Of a DNA stretch of 64,000 bases, positions 18,697 to 28,590 are shown in pieces (within the stretch, counting starts at the first letter, position 1; every line of letters begins with the position of its first letter). Origin of the DNA: JAFNAG01 sp963739235 (GTDB taxonomy: Bacteria; Acidobacteriota; UBA6911). Location of the stretch: contig CAVTZY010000032.1 of NCBI GenBank assembly GCA_963739235.1, positions 1 through 64,000 on the forward strand, read 5' to 3'. The translations under genes and the position numbers were made by a program. The notes under the pieces were generated by a model. That model had not been told where the DNA came from. It searched no databases and saw only the letters and a program-made list of their open reading frames with translations.

Positions 18697-19950
18697 TCAG
18701 TTCAATCGGATCCGGTCAAACGCATCCTGCGCCGACATGTCGGAGAGAATCACCTGATCTCCCGGATTGAGCCCGGATAAAACTTCGACCGTGCTCACAG
18801 AAACGCGGCCGATCTTGACCTGGATCCGCACCGCTTCCTTGCCGTCAGGTGTCAGCTTGAAGAGGCCGATCGTGCTCCCTTCCTGACCCTGTGTCGGACG
18901 CTCAACATATACTACGTTTTTTAACAGCTCAAGTTCGATTGTTCCATCCACACTCAGATCGGGAATCGCCCCTTTGGGGAGGACACCCTCCAGGGCGACG
19001 TCGACGGTTACATTGCTGCCAATCACCGTCGGGTCCTTGCGGATGACATGCCCGGGGATAATGCCGTTGCGCGTGTCGATGGAAACAACCTGGCCGATCT
19101 GCACATCCTTTGCCTGCGTTTCCATGATCTTGAGTTCAGCCTTGAGCCGGGTAGGATTGGCGACCCGGGCCAATTCAATGCCGACGCCAACTTGCTTGCC
19201 CTCCTCCACCTTTACTTCCTGAAGGACGCCCGCGACTCCCGCCCTTACCTTGAGCTGATCGAGTTCGCTGCGCCTCAGATCATAGACTGCTTGCAGCTTA
19301 TCGACCTCTCGTTGCTTGATGGCCAGTTGGGCGGCAATCGACTCCTTGTTTTTTTCCTTCAGCGCCTTCTGCAACTCAATCTGGCTGAGCAGGTTGTCCG
19401 CCAGAATCTTGGCCTGACGCACATCCAGATCCGTGGTCAGGCCATACACGGCGAGATTTTCCTGGGCTTCATATTTCATTTTGGCGGTGCTGTAATCAGA
19501 CTCGAACCTGGCCAGATTGGCGTCGAAATTCAGCTCATCGACTTCGAGCTTAACCCGGAAGTCGGCGAAATTGCTCTCCGCAGATTTCCAGTCTGATTGT
19601 GCCGTCAAAACTTCATGTTGGAGTTGCGGGTTGCTAAGCTCCATTAAAAGAGTGTCGGACTTCACGAACGCACCCGGTTGCACCAGCCTGCGCTCCACGC
19701 GTCCGCTTGTCTGCGCAACCACCCAGCGGATTTCTTCCGGCACCAGAGTTCCCGGCCCGCGCACCTCCCGCTTGATGTCGCCGCGCTTCACTGTTCCAAC
19801 CCATACGGCAGCCCGTTCGACGCTTGGCGGCGCGGGTTTCAGGTTTCGCAGTGCCAGCGTTATCCCGGTGACTGCCACTAAAAATATGATTGCATAGATC
19901 ACGCGCAGAATAAGTCGCTTGCGTGCTTGAGATTTACGCGGAATATCCAT
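18697..19950 (-). CDS. HlyD/MacA-like periplasmic adaptor
   Basis: A 417-residue membrane-fusion protein. An N-terminal helix (about 12-35) anchors it. A barrel/lipoyl half follows, with RREVRGPGTLVPEE-like and VVAQTSGRVERRLVQPG segments, then a long coiled-coil hairpin (about 110-215), the second lipoyl half (VRAGVAGVLQEVKVEEG) and a beta-barrel C-terminus. It would link an inner-membrane pump to an outer-membrane channel. GGAGG five bases before the ATG at 19950 sets the start; the longer frame from 19968 is less likely. It is the first gene of an operon with the ABC ATPase. Confidence 0.85.
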   Translation of the reverse strand: MDIPRKSQARKRLILRVIYAIIFLVAVTGITLALRNLKPAPPSVERAAVWVGTVKRGDIKREVRGPGTLVPEEIRWVVAQTSGRVERRLVQPGAFVKSDTLLMELSNPQLQHEVLTAQSDWKSAESNFADFRVKLEVDELNFDANLARFESDYSTAKMKYEAQENLAVYGLTTDLDVRQAKILADNLLSQIELQKALKEKNKESIAAQLAIKQREVDKLQAVYDLRRSELDQLKVRAGVAGVLQEVKVEEGKQVGVGIELARVANPTRLKAELKIMETQAKDVQIGQVVSIDTRNGIIPGHVIRKDPTVIGSNVTVDVALEGVLPKGAIPDLSVDGTIELELLKNVVYVERPTQGQEGSTIGLFKLTPDGKEAVRIQVKIGRVSVSTVEVLSGLNPGDQVILSDMSAQDAFDRIRLN

Positions 19951-20015
19951 GAATGCCTCCACATCCATTTGTGCAAATGCCGTGCCACGGGGGGCAGCCT
20001 CCCTAAAACCAGTGT

Positions 20016-20044
20016 TTTATATGGGATATGGCCTGTCAAGTCAA
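20016..20044 (-). promoter_or_regulatory. Promoter of the adaptor-ABC operon
   Basis: On the minus strand TTGACT (20039-20044) and TATAAA (20016-20021) are separated by exactly 17 bases, 66 bases ahead of the adaptor start. This is a near-consensus sigma-70 promoter. Confidence 0.6.
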
Positions 20045-20198
20045 GTGTCTGCTGTGGAAGGATGGTCGGTAATGGGACGACCTTGTCGCAAAAACGGACA
20101 CTTTCGGATTGTAGGGACGGAGAATAGATAATCGGGAGGTTAAGCGAAGATATTGGAGGGTTTGTCAGGCAATCGGGCACCTGCCGCTCAGACTCATA

Positions 20199-20283
<85 letters not shown>

Positions 20284-20339
20284 ACATGAACCGGAAATGA
20301 GCGGCAACCCCCACTGGGAGGAGGAAAACCACTATGAAT

Positions 20340-20807
20340 CTATTTCTTCTTGACTGGAGCCGGGGTTCCCTTGCCGGCCGGCGCCGGCGTTGTTTCGGGA
20401 AGCTTCACAGGTGCCTGTTTCTGCTTGGCCTCTGCCTCCTCCTGCTTCTGCTTGATCTCTTCCGGAGTCAGCACCTTGCTGTCGCCCCTGGGAACCTGAG
20501 CTGCGGGCGTTTTAGGCGCCGGTGCCGCGGCACCCTTGGTGTTATCCAGAATCGATTTGGCTGTGGTGCCGGTGCCGCCGCCTAGACCGGAGAGTGCGAT
20601 ACTGGTAATCATAAACACGATGGCTGCAATGGTAGTCGCCTTGGAAAGAAACGATGCCGGCCCCCGGCTGCCAAAGGCGGTTTGCGTGCCTCCGCCTCCG
20701 AAAGCTCCCGCGAGATCCGCTCCTTTACCTGACTGAAGCAGTACGACGAGTATCAGAATAAAGCAGACCAGCACGTGAATCGTTACGACTGCATAATAAA
20801 GTAACAT
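20340..20807 (-). CDS. secG: Preprotein translocase subunit SecG
   Basis: A 155-residue inner-membrane protein assisting SecYEG. There are two hydrophobic helices (about 5-25 and 55-75) around the conserved loop LLQSGKGADLAGAFGGGG, followed by GSRGPASFLSK. The C-terminal 70 residues form a Lys/Pro/Ala/Gln-rich tail longer than in most SecG proteins. It is the last gene of the gap-pgk-tpiA-secG cluster, a common arrangement. Confidence 0.9.
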   Translation of the reverse strand: MLLYYAVVTIHVLVCFILILVVLLQSGKGADLAGAFGGGGTQTAFGSRGPASFLSKATTIAAIVFMITSIALSGLGGGTGTTAKSILDNTKGAAAPAPKTPAAQVPRGDSKVLTPEEIKQKQEEAEAKQKQAPVKLPETTPAPAGKGTPAPVKKK

Positions 20808-20844
20808 TAGGTGTAATTACCTACCTTCCGCCGATCGGCTGGGA

Positions 20845-21594
20845 TCAGTAGTGGATAATGCGCAAGAAGCTCTTCGCTTCAAGGCAAGCGCCACCGACCA
20901 GCCCCCCGTCAATGTCCGGCTGGCGCATCAAATCGGCAATATTCTCGGGTTTGATGCTGCCGCCGTACAAAATGCGAATCTGCCTGGCCGTTTCGTCACC
21001 GAATGTCCTGGAAAGCCATCCCCGGATGCTGCGATGGACCTCCTGGGCAATTTCGGGCGAGGCAGTACGACCCGTTCCGATTGCCCAGACCGGCTCGTAG
21101 GCGAGAATGATACGCAACAGGTCCTGGTGTGTCAAGCCATCGAGTCCGCCTGCAAGTTGTTGATAGATTACTTCGTGATAGCTCCCCGCCTCCCGCTGCG
21201 CCAGCGTTTCTCCGATACAGACAATCGGAGTCAGCGAAGATTTCATAATTGCGTGCAACCGGCGGTTGACCGTGGCATCAGTTTCGCCAAAGTATTGCCG
21301 GCGCTCCGAATGCCCGACGATAACCATGCCGCAACCTGCGTCTTCCAGCATCGGGATGCTGATCTCTCCCGTATAGGCCCCCGAGGCCTCCCAAAAAACG
21401 TTCTGTGCGCCCAGAATCAGCGGTGTGCCGAGAATCACTTCGGCAACAGCGGTAAGTGCCGTGGACGGCGGAGCCAGCACGATCTGGCAGTGTGTGGCCG
21501 TAGCGGCTCCATCCCGGATAGCACGGCTCAACTCGCGCGCTTCGGCGATCGTCTTGTGCATTTTCCAGTTGCCGGCGATGACTGGGACTCTCAT
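20845..21594 (-). CDS. tpiA: Triosephosphate isomerase
   Basis: A 249-residue glycolytic enzyme interconverting dihydroxyacetone phosphate and glyceraldehyde 3-phosphate. It has NWKMHK at the N-terminus with the catalytic Lys, GHSERR with the catalytic His, AYEPVWAIGTG with the catalytic Glu, and the phosphate loop GGSI. The ATG at 21594 is taken as the start; a longer TTG frame from 21609 is less likely. A fold-back repeat separates it from pgk, so the two may still be co-transcribed. Confidence 0.94.
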   Translation of the reverse strand: MRVPVIAGNWKMHKTIAEARELSRAIRDGAATATHCQIVLAPPSTALTAVAEVILGTPLILGAQNVFWEASGAYTGEISIPMLEDAGCGMVIVGHSERRQYFGETDATVNRRLHAIMKSSLTPIVCIGETLAQREAGSYHEVIYQQLAGGLDGLTHQDLLRIILAYEPVWAIGTGRTASPEIAQEVHRSIRGWLSRTFGDETARQIRILYGGSIKPENIADLMRQPDIDGGLVGGACLEAKSFLRIIHY

Positions 21595-21611
21595 AGGGAC
21601 TCCGCTCAAAA

Positions 21612-21711
21612 TGAAGAATTCAGAATGCAGATTACAGAATAGAGAGTACAGAATTCAGAATAAAATCATCCAGCACTCCTTCATTCTGTATTCTGAATTC
21701 TGTATTCTTTC
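21612..21711. repeat. Fold-back repeat between pgk and tpiA
   Basis: Repeated words of the GAATTCAGAAT type on the left (21612-21664) face their inverse (ATTCTGAATTCTGTATTC) at 21683-21709, forming a hairpin within the glycolytic cluster. It could attenuate or process the transcript. Confidence 0.55.
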
Positions 21712-21736
21712 GGCTCTACTGTAAATAAATCGATAT

Positions 21737-22927
21737 TCAATTCATATCCGTGAGCGCCGCCACACCGGGCAGAACCCGGCCGGCTAGAAATTCAAGGGAC
21801 GCACCTCCGCCCGTAGAGATATGAGTGATGCGGTCTTCCACCCCGGCCTTCGCAACCGCGGCCGCCGAGTCGCCGCCGCCGATCACAGATACCGCCTTGG
21901 AATTGGCTACAGCCTGGGCAATAGCAAGCGTCCCGGCAGCAAACGCATCTTTTTCGAATACCCCCATCGGACCATTCCAGACAATCGTCTTTGCGGAGCG
22001 GATGATTCCTGCATACTGCTTTACGGTCTCGGGGCCAATATCCAGGCCGATTTCGCCTTTCGGTATCGCGCCCGCAGGCACGCAATGCGCCGAAGCGGCA
22101 TCCTCCGGGCTGGTGCTGGCGATCGCGTCCACGGGCAGAACTATTTTCGAGGCTCCGCCGGCGGTAGCACGGGTGATGAGCTCGCGTGCCAGGTCCAGCT
22201 TGTCCTCCTCACAGAGCGATTTGCCGATGGCCTTGCCCTGGCTCTTGAGGAAAGTGAACATCATGGCACCGCCGACCAGCAGACAATCGATCTTTCCCAG
22301 CAGGTTCTCGATCACTTCGATCTTATCAGAGATTTTGGCTCCGCCCATGATGGCGACAAACGGGCGGTCAGGATGCTCGAGCGCGCCCCCAAGGTAACGC
22401 AGCTCCTTTTCCATCAGAAAGCCGGCGGCGGATTTTTCGACGTAATGAGTAATTCCTTCAGTGGAGGCATGAGCGCGATGGGCGCTACCAAAGGCGTCGT
22501 TCACATAGATGGGAGCCAGCCGCGCCAGTTGTTTTGCGAAGCCGGGATCGTTCGCTTCTTCTTCTTTATGGAAACGCACATTCTCGAGCAAAAGCACGTC
22601 CCCGGGCTGTGCGCTTGCCGCGGCATCTTCTGCCGCCGGGCCTACGCAATCCGGCACGAATCTCACTTCCTTGCCGAGCAATTCAGAGAGCCGCCTGGCA
22701 ACGGGTGCGAGGCTGTACGCCGGATCGGGTCCACCCTTGGGCCGACCCAGATGCGAAGCCAGGATCGTGATCGCTCCCTGCTTGACGGCATATTGAATCG
22801 TAGGCAGCGACGCGCGGATGCGCAGATCGTCGCCGACCTGCGAGTTCTTGATGGGAACGTTGAAATCGACACGCATGAAGACGCGTTTGCCCCTGACATC
22901 CAGATCAGTGATCGTCATTTTGGCCAT
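21737..22927 (-). CDS. pgk: Phosphoglycerate kinase
   Basis: A 396-residue monomeric glycolytic kinase transferring phosphate from 1,3-bisphosphoglycerate to ADP. It opens with the family signature RVFMRVDFNVPI. ASHLGRPKGG, the hinge MGGAKISDKIEVIENLL, VWNGPMGVFE and the nucleotide-binding GGGDSAAAV segment follow in order. GGAGGAAA lies eight bases before the ATG. It is the middle gene of gap-pgk-tpiA. Confidence 0.95.
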   Translation of the reverse strand: MAKMTITDLDVRGKRVFMRVDFNVPIKNSQVGDDLRIRASLPTIQYAVKQGAITILASHLGRPKGGPDPAYSLAPVARRLSELLGKEVRFVPDCVGPAAEDAAASAQPGDVLLLENVRFHKEEEANDPGFAKQLARLAPIYVNDAFGSAHRAHASTEGITHYVEKSAAGFLMEKELRYLGGALEHPDRPFVAIMGGAKISDKIEVIENLLGKIDCLLVGGAMMFTFLKSQGKAIGKSLCEEDKLDLARELITRATAGGASKIVLPVDAIASTSPEDAASAHCVPAGAIPKGEIGLDIGPETVKQYAGIIRSAKTIVWNGPMGVFEKDAFAAGTLAIAQAVANSKAVSVIGGGDSAAAVAKAGVEDRITHISTGGGASLEFLAGRVLPGVAALTDMN

Positions 22928-22979
22928 GATGCATTTCCTCCAGAGCAGCGCTGGAAACAGAACCTATTGTGGATCAGAT

Positions 22980-23120
22980 ATTATAGTGACGCTATTCCTA
23001 AGGATAGATGTCTCGCCCCCTCAGGGCTCCTTCGCACCTGCTCACGACCCCGGGCCCACGCACGGGGCTATTCTCTTTCCGCTCCTTCGGGGCTGGGAAT
23101 TTTATTGCTGTCACTATAAT
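22980..23120. repeat. MITE-like element between gap and pgk
   Basis: An 11-bp perfect inverted repeat (22980-22990 and 23110-23120, ATTATAGTGAC and its inverse) bounds a 141-base GC-rich element. Its inside, CGGGGCTATTCTCTTTCC followed by TTCGGGGCTGGGAAT, resembles the right part of the 13680-13967 element. ACTGAGTACTGAG-type words follow at 23148-23215. Confidence 0.65.
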
Positions 23121-23224
23121 TCATGATTATCAATAGCGTAACGAGTCCTGAGTACTGAGTGGCGGATGGAGTCGCCCTACTAGACGTTCATCTCGAGTTC
23201 GATCGCATACCACTCAGCGCTTTT

Positions 23225-24226
23225 TTATAGGCGACGGCCCACGTAACAGACGAGGTCGAAGAGGCGCATCGAATAACCCCACTCGTTGTCGTACCAGGCG
23301 AGGGTTTTAATCAGGTTGCCGTTGACCTTGGTTTCCAGCGCATCCACGACCGATGAAAACGGGCTATGCAAGTAATCCGAGGAGACCAACGGCTCTTCGG
23401 AATAGCCGAGAATCCCCTTCAGCGCGCCTTCGGATGCTGCTTTGAAGGCCAGGTTCACTTCTTCCTTCAATGCCTTAACGCGGGATAGAACCACCAGGTC
23501 GACCAGAGAAACGTTTGGCGTGGGCACCCGAATGGCGATGCCATCCAGACGGCCGGCAAGGTTCGGAAGAACCAGCCCGATCGCCTTCGCGGCTCCTGTC
23601 GAGCTGGGCACCATGTTGATGGCAGCGGCGCGGGCGCGGCGCAGATCCTTGTGCGGCAGGTCGAGCAGGTTCTGGTCATTCGTGTAGCTGTGAATGGTGG
23701 TCATGAAGCCTGACTCGATCCCGAATTTCTCGTCGAGGACTTTGGCTACCGGCGCGAGGCAGTTGGTGGTGCACGAAGCATTGGAAATGATGTGATGTTT
23801 GGCCGGATCGTAGTTGTCGATATTCACCCCGATGCAGAATGTCCCATCCACATTCTTGCCGGGAGCCGATATGATGACCTTTTTGGCCGGCCCCTTGAGG
23901 TGGGCTTTGGCCTTTTCGGCGTCGGTGAACAGTCCGGTCGATTCCACCACAATCTGAGCTCCAAGATCGCTCCAATTGAGCTTGGCGGGATCCTTTTCGC
24001 TGAATACCTTGATGGACTTGCCCTGGACGATGATGTTTCCGTCTTTGACCTCGACGGAGCCGCCAAATCGGCCCAGCACGCTGTCATATTTGAGCAAATG
24101 CGCAAGCGTTTCGGGGTTGGTGAGATCGTTCACTCCCACATATTCGATCTCGGGATTCTTGTATGAGCAGCGGATAAGATTGCGGCCGATGCGGCCGAAA
24201 CCGTTAATGGCAACTTTGATGGGCAT
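23225..24226 (-). CDS. gap: Glyceraldehyde-3-phosphate dehydrogenase (type I)
   Basis: A 333-residue enzyme oxidising glyceraldehyde 3-phosphate with NAD+ to 1,3-bisphosphoglycerate. It begins MPIKVAINGFGRIGRN (NAD-binding loop), has the catalytic Cys in NASCTTNCLAP, and ends with WYDNEWGYSMR. The start at 24226 is set by GGAGGAG five bases upstream; the much longer open frame before it is not coding. It heads the gap-pgk-tpiA-secG run and follows the GHMP kinase by 80 bases. Confidence 0.95.
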   Translation of the reverse strand: MPIKVAINGFGRIGRNLIRCSYKNPEIEYVGVNDLTNPETLAHLLKYDSVLGRFGGSVEVKDGNIIVQGKSIKVFSEKDPAKLNWSDLGAQIVVESTGLFTDAEKAKAHLKGPAKKVIISAPGKNVDGTFCIGVNIDNYDPAKHHIISNASCTTNCLAPVAKVLDEKFGIESGFMTTIHSYTNDQNLLDLPHKDLRRARAAAINMVPSSTGAAKAIGLVLPNLAGRLDGIAIRVPTPNVSLVDLVVLSRVKALKEEVNLAFKAASEGALKGILGYSEEPLVSSDYLHSPFSSVVDALETKVNGNLIKTLAWYDNEWGYSMRLFDLVCYVGRRL

Positions 24227-24306
24227 GATGACTCCTCCTGGGTTATGAGCTCCAAATACGAAGCAAACCGGTAATTTTAGCTGATCGCTGCGCAGGCGGC
24301 AATGTG

Positions 24307-25302
24307 CTAGGAGAGCAACGCCACACCCCGGGGGGCGATCCTGTAATCCATGATTTGAACGCGATGTGCGCGAAGTTTGTCCTGGATTTCCTGCCGTCGC
24401 CCTTCGGGCACGCTTAGAATGAGGCATCCGCCGCCGCCTGCGCCGCACACCTTAGCCGAGCGGGCGCCCAGAGAGGTTGCCAGGGCGACGATATCATCGA
24501 TCTCGGGTGTGGTAATGCCCGAGCCCAACAGCCTCCGATTGGCCCATTCCTCAGACAGCGCTTCATCGATTTCGTCAAAAGCACCATGGCGCAAGGCCGT
24601 TAAAGCGTGATTGGCCGCCGAAATGATCCCCTCGAATGCCTGGAAGATAACCGCATCTCCATCAATATGGCGTTTCATGACATCCCAATTGTTGATGCCG
24701 GAATTGCGCTGCCGCCCCGAATAGATCAGGATCAGCCGTTGGGAAAGGCGATCGAGGTCCACGTGAATTTCTTCCCGCTGCACTCCGTTCGGCGAGAAAT
24801 GGATCGCCTGCAGGCCGCCATACGCCGCCGGGTAGTAGTCCTGTTCGCCCGTCGGCACATCAATCACCTGCGCCTCCACGTTGCGCGCAACGCGAATCAG
24901 GTCCTCCTGCGTGTATTTCATGCCCGTGAATTGGTTCAGTGCGGCGCAGATGGCAATGTTGAGCGCCGAGGATCCCGCAAGTCCTGATCCCGGCGGAGCA
25001 GTGCATTCGGTAATCATCTCGAGGCCGGTTTCAGGTTTGAAAAAGTAGATGAGCCGTGCCAGCAATCGAAGTGCCGAGGTGGTGCGCAGTGGCGCCAAGC
25101 CGTCGAATTCGGCCGATTCGGCTGTATCGATCGATCGCAGCAGGAATTTCCCGTCGTTGCGCGGCACGATCCGGCAGCGCGCCGGCAGGTCGATCGCAAA
25201 GTTTACGGTCACGGCATGTTCGTGAAACAGGTAAAGAGGCCAGATATCGATGGTCCCGCCTGCAAGGTCGACGCGCGTAGGTGCAGAAGTTTCAATGATC
25301 AT
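24307..25302 (-). CDS. GHMP-family sugar kinase (HddA-like)
   Basis: A 331-residue small-molecule kinase. The N-terminal APTRVDLAGGTIDIWP is the substrate end, PPGSGLAGSSALNIA is the GHMP ATP-binding motif, and CGAGGGGCLIL near the C-terminus is motif 3. The overall pattern resembles D-glycero-D-manno-heptose 7-phosphate kinase (HddA), an LPS/S-layer heptose enzyme, but galactokinase or other sugar-1-kinases cannot be excluded. It is divergent from lptD, which would fit an envelope role, and precedes gap on the same strand. Confidence 0.8.
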   Translation of the reverse strand: MIIETSAPTRVDLAGGTIDIWPLYLFHEHAVTVNFAIDLPARCRIVPRNDGKFLLRSIDTAESAEFDGLAPLRTTSALRLLARLIYFFKPETGLEMITECTAPPGSGLAGSSALNIAICAALNQFTGMKYTQEDLIRVARNVEAQVIDVPTGEQDYYPAAYGGLQAIHFSPNGVQREEIHVDLDRLSQRLILIYSGRQRNSGINNWDVMKRHIDGDAVIFQAFEGIISAANHALTALRHGAFDEIDEALSEEWANRRLLGSGITTPEIDDIVALATSLGARSAKVCGAGGGGCLILSVPEGRRQEIQDKLRAHRVQIMDYRIAPRGVALLS

Positions 25303-25382
25303 CGCTCATCAGTCTCAGGCTAAAAGGTCCTTTGGATTCTATGGAAAGCGTTAGTCTATCATGATTTTCCGTCTGCGCGCAG

Positions 25383-25456
25383 CTGCGATTCAGATAGCGG
25401 CAATGGCTATTCGTGCCATTCGTGGCTGCTTTTGGCTTGTACTGTCTGAATCGCAG
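25383..25456. repeat. Fold-back element between GHMP kinase and lptD
   Basis: A 12-bp perfect terminal inverted repeat (25383-25394 and 25445-25456, CTGCGATTCAGA and its inverse) encloses the words TTCGTGCCATTCGTGGCTGC. The 58906-59252 element has the same terminal word and core. The 326-base divergent spacer holds no gene. Confidence 0.65.
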
Positions 25457-25628
25457 TGATCGCAGAAAAACGAATTGAAGCGCACACTGTTCTCCTGATA
25501 ACTTAATGTGTTTATGGTGGCTGGGGCCAAGCGGGGCACGGAGTCCGCGCCTGCGAGAGTCTTGTGTGGCGCTTGCTCTCCGGTGACCCTGCATTCCCCA
25601 TGAGCCTCGATTGAGGCAAGGAATTTGC

Positions 25629-27858
25629 GTGTCGAAACTCCGCCTGGCTCTAAATGTCGGTTTCCGAATGCTGGTGGCTGCGGGCGTTGCGGCACCGATA
25701 TGCTTGTATGCCCAGACGCAAATCCCGGAACAGGCACGAGATCTGCCCCGCGCGGAGATCCCCTATAAAGATGGCACGATCGTGCTGACGGCAGACTCCA
25801 TTCAAACAAAAGGCACGCGCTACACAGCCACCGGACATGTGCGCATCACCTATCAGGACATGGTGATCACCTGCGAGGGGGTCGAGTATGATGAAGTCAC
25901 GCACCAGGGAACCACGTCCGGCCCCACACGCTTCATCCAGAACAAAGCATGGTTGAGCTGTTCCCATGCCGAGTTTGATTTCAGTCAGCAAACCGCCAAA
26001 TTCTTCGACGCATCGGGCTACACGGACGACGAGTTCCTGGTCCAGGGACAAACGGTGCTCAAAACCGGCCGCACCACCTACAGCCTCGAGAAGGGTACGC
26101 TGACATCGTGCCAGGAGAAGCATCCCAAATGGGAATTTAGCGTGGCGGCAGCCAGCATCCACGTCAACAAGACCGCGCGCCTCCATCGGGTGCTCTTCAA
26201 GCTCAAGGGAGTCCCCCTGTTCTATTTCCCCTACCTGGTTATTCCCATGGAAGAAAAAAACGCAGCAGCGGTTTCATGCCCTTTCATATGGGAAACTCAA
26301 GCACCAAAGGGCGGCAGTTCAACCTTGGCTATTACCAGACCCTGGGCCAGAGCGCAGAGGTCACCCTCTACGGGGACTACTTCAGCAAACGCGGTTTCGG
26401 CATCGGTGGTATTTTCTGGGCGCGTCCCAATGCCCAGACCGACCTCAAGATCCAGGCATATGGCGTCAACGACCGGCTGAATCAGGGCGGCGCCCATTTG
26501 GTCGTGGACGGAACCACTGAGTTCCAGAACGGCTTCCGCGCCGCGGCGAAGGTCAATATCACAACCAACTTCGCCTTCCGGCAGGTCTTTTCGGAAGGAT
26601 TCAGGTCCGCGACGATTCCTGAAGAGCAGGCTCTGGTTTTCGCGACACGGACCTTTGACAGCTTTTCCACGAACTTTTCTTTCGAGCGCACCGAGGTGTT
26701 CTTTCCGGACCGTTCGCTGGTGCTCCGGAAGTCGCCTTCGATCGAGTTTCTTCTTTCGGCAAATCTCTGGGCAGTCTGCCGTTGATCTTTTCCTTCCGCG
26801 CCGCGGCCGAAGGGCTGTTCCGATCCGACAGCACCATCCAGACCCCAACCATTGTGCAGCGTCTCGATTTCTTTCCACGGGTGGCGCTGCGCCTCCCGTC
26901 AATAGCGGGATTTTCTCTGATACCTTCCGTCGGTATCCGGGAGACCTATTACAGTGCGCGTCTGACGGACGATGCCACGCCCGTTGCGGTTCCCGTTCCT
27001 CTGCGCCGCGAATACACTGATATTGATATTGAGCTGCGCACTCCCGGCCTGGAAAGAGAATTCCATTCGGGGGTATTCGGCGATTTCAAGCACCTGGTCG
27101 AACCTTTGATCCGATATCGCCGCATCCACGGCATCGGGGATGAAGCCGAAATCATTCGTTTCGATGATCAGGATGCGATTGCAGACACCAACGAAGTGGT
27201 ATACGGCATTGTAAATCGGATCATGCGTAAAAGGGAGGTCAAGCCCGGAGTGAGCCAGGAGGTGGAATTCCTGGCCTTCGAGGTGATGCAGAAATATTAT
27301 TTCGACCCCACCTTCGGCGGGGCCTTCCTTCCCGGTGAGTCCAACCAGTTTTATCCTCTGGACACCTTGACCGGATTTTCCGCGACCGGCATTCAGCGCA
27401 CGCTTTCGCCTTTGAGCACGAGCCTGCGGGTCACTCCCCTCCCCGGCATTTCTTACGACCTTCGGGCCGACTATGATCCCAAGCTCGGCCGTCTGCGCAA
27501 TGCCAGTCTCTGGGCCGTCTGGCGGCACGGCAAACTCCTGATCGCCGGTACCTATGTCAAATCCAATGCGCTCGAGCCGGCCATGTTCGCAGCCCACGAC
27601 GCACAAGCGCAATTCGCCTATAAGACGCCGGAGCAGCGCGGATTTTCCGGCAGCATGACCATGAGCTACAACATCCAAACCAAAAAGCTGCTCAACAGCA
27701 CTGCGCGGCTGAACTATCTCTGGAACTGCTGTGGGATCGCACTCGAATACCAGCAATTTTCCCTGGGCTTGCGCAGAGAAAGTCGCTTCACCTTTTCATT
27801 CAATCTGAAAGGCATCGGGCACTTCGGCAACCTCAGGCGGCCGGAAAACCTCTTTTGA
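25629..27858 (+). CDS. lptD: LPS assembly protein LptD (OstA), two frameshifts
   Basis: LptD inserts lipopolysaccharide into the outer membrane. A signal peptide (ending CLYAQ) is followed by an OstA beta-jellyroll domain (GTIVLTADSIQTKGTRYTA, ARLHRVLFKLKGVPLFYFPYL) and a C-terminal barrel ending GNLRRPENLF. The GTG at 25629 has AAGGA six bases upstream. Two -1 shifts break the frame. One, near 26255, lies at a run of seven A and restores EEKKRSSGFMPFHMGNSS if one A is added; the other is near 26760. The joined protein is about 740 residues. LptD is normally essential in LPS producers, so consensus error is more likely than loss. Confidence 0.82.
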
Positions 27859-27936
27859 TTTTGGATTTGGGAATGAGGATTTTGGACTGTGGGAAGTGCG
27901 CGATGCGGGGACGGGAGATTTGTGGCGGAGCACGCA

Positions 27937-28443
27937 ATGGCTCAGACTAGGATTGCATACCTGTCTGCCGGGTCGAATCTTGGGGACAGAAAAGGCAATC
28001 TTGAAAACGGGATCAGGGGGTTGATCGAAGCGGGGCTGGTTGTGCGGCGCATTTCATCCGTCTACGAGACTGAGCCGGTAGGATTCCTGGACCAACAATG
28101 GTTTTTGAACATTGCCCTTGGGACCGAAACGCATCTCTCACCAAAGGAATTGCTGGCCTGCTGCCTGGAAGTGGAAGGCAGGGTTGGGCGCGTCCGCTCT
28201 TTCACGGGAGCCCCGCGCACCTTGGATCTTGATATTCTGCTCTACGACGAACTCATCATCGATCAGCCGGGGCTCCGGATCCCACACCCCAGAATGGCAC
28301 AGCGGAAGTTTGTTCTCGAGCCGCTCGCCCAAATTGCCCCTGAGTTGCTTCATCCCGAGCTTAAACAAAAAATGTCGTACTTGCTCTCAACCTGTGCCGA
28401 CCCCTCAGGCGTAGTCCGCCATTCCGAACTGACAGCCCTCTGA
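27937..28443 (+). CDS. folK: 2-amino-4-hydroxy-6-hydroxymethyldihydropteridine pyrophosphokinase
   Basis: A 168-residue HPPK of folate synthesis, transferring pyrophosphate from ATP to 6-hydroxymethyl-dihydropterin. Motifs include AYLSAGSNLGDR at the N-terminus, SSVYETEPVGF, and the signature GAPRTLDLDILLYDELI with the metal-binding DxD, then PHPRMAQRKFVLEPL. The ATG at 27937 begins the conserved protein; the 16 extra upstream residues are not typical. It lies upstream of a panC-like gene, a common vitamin-gene pairing. Confidence 0.93.
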   Translation: MAQTRIAYLSAGSNLGDRKGNLENGIRGLIEAGLVVRRISSVYETEPVGFLDQQWFLNIALGTETHLSPKELLACCLEVEGRVGRVRSFTGAPRTLDLDILLYDELIIDQPGLRIPHPRMAQRKFVLEPLAQIAPELLHPELKQKMSYLLSTCADPSGVVRHSELTAL

Positions 28444-28590
28444 AATCTGATTTGCCCATGGTGATGTAAAGGAAAAGCACGCCCCCCGCCACAAAAACCA
28501 ATCCAGAATCCGCAACCCAATACCCAAAATATCCGATGCTTTTATGAATTGAGTTGAAAGAGACCTGATTTCGATTATCATGTCGCTGCT

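Noticed and set aside
24227..24448. N-terminal extension of gap by 74 residues
   Set aside because: The extension is Arg/Pro-rich and overlaps the GHMP kinase. A GGAGGAG site places the start at 24226, matching all GAPDH proteins.
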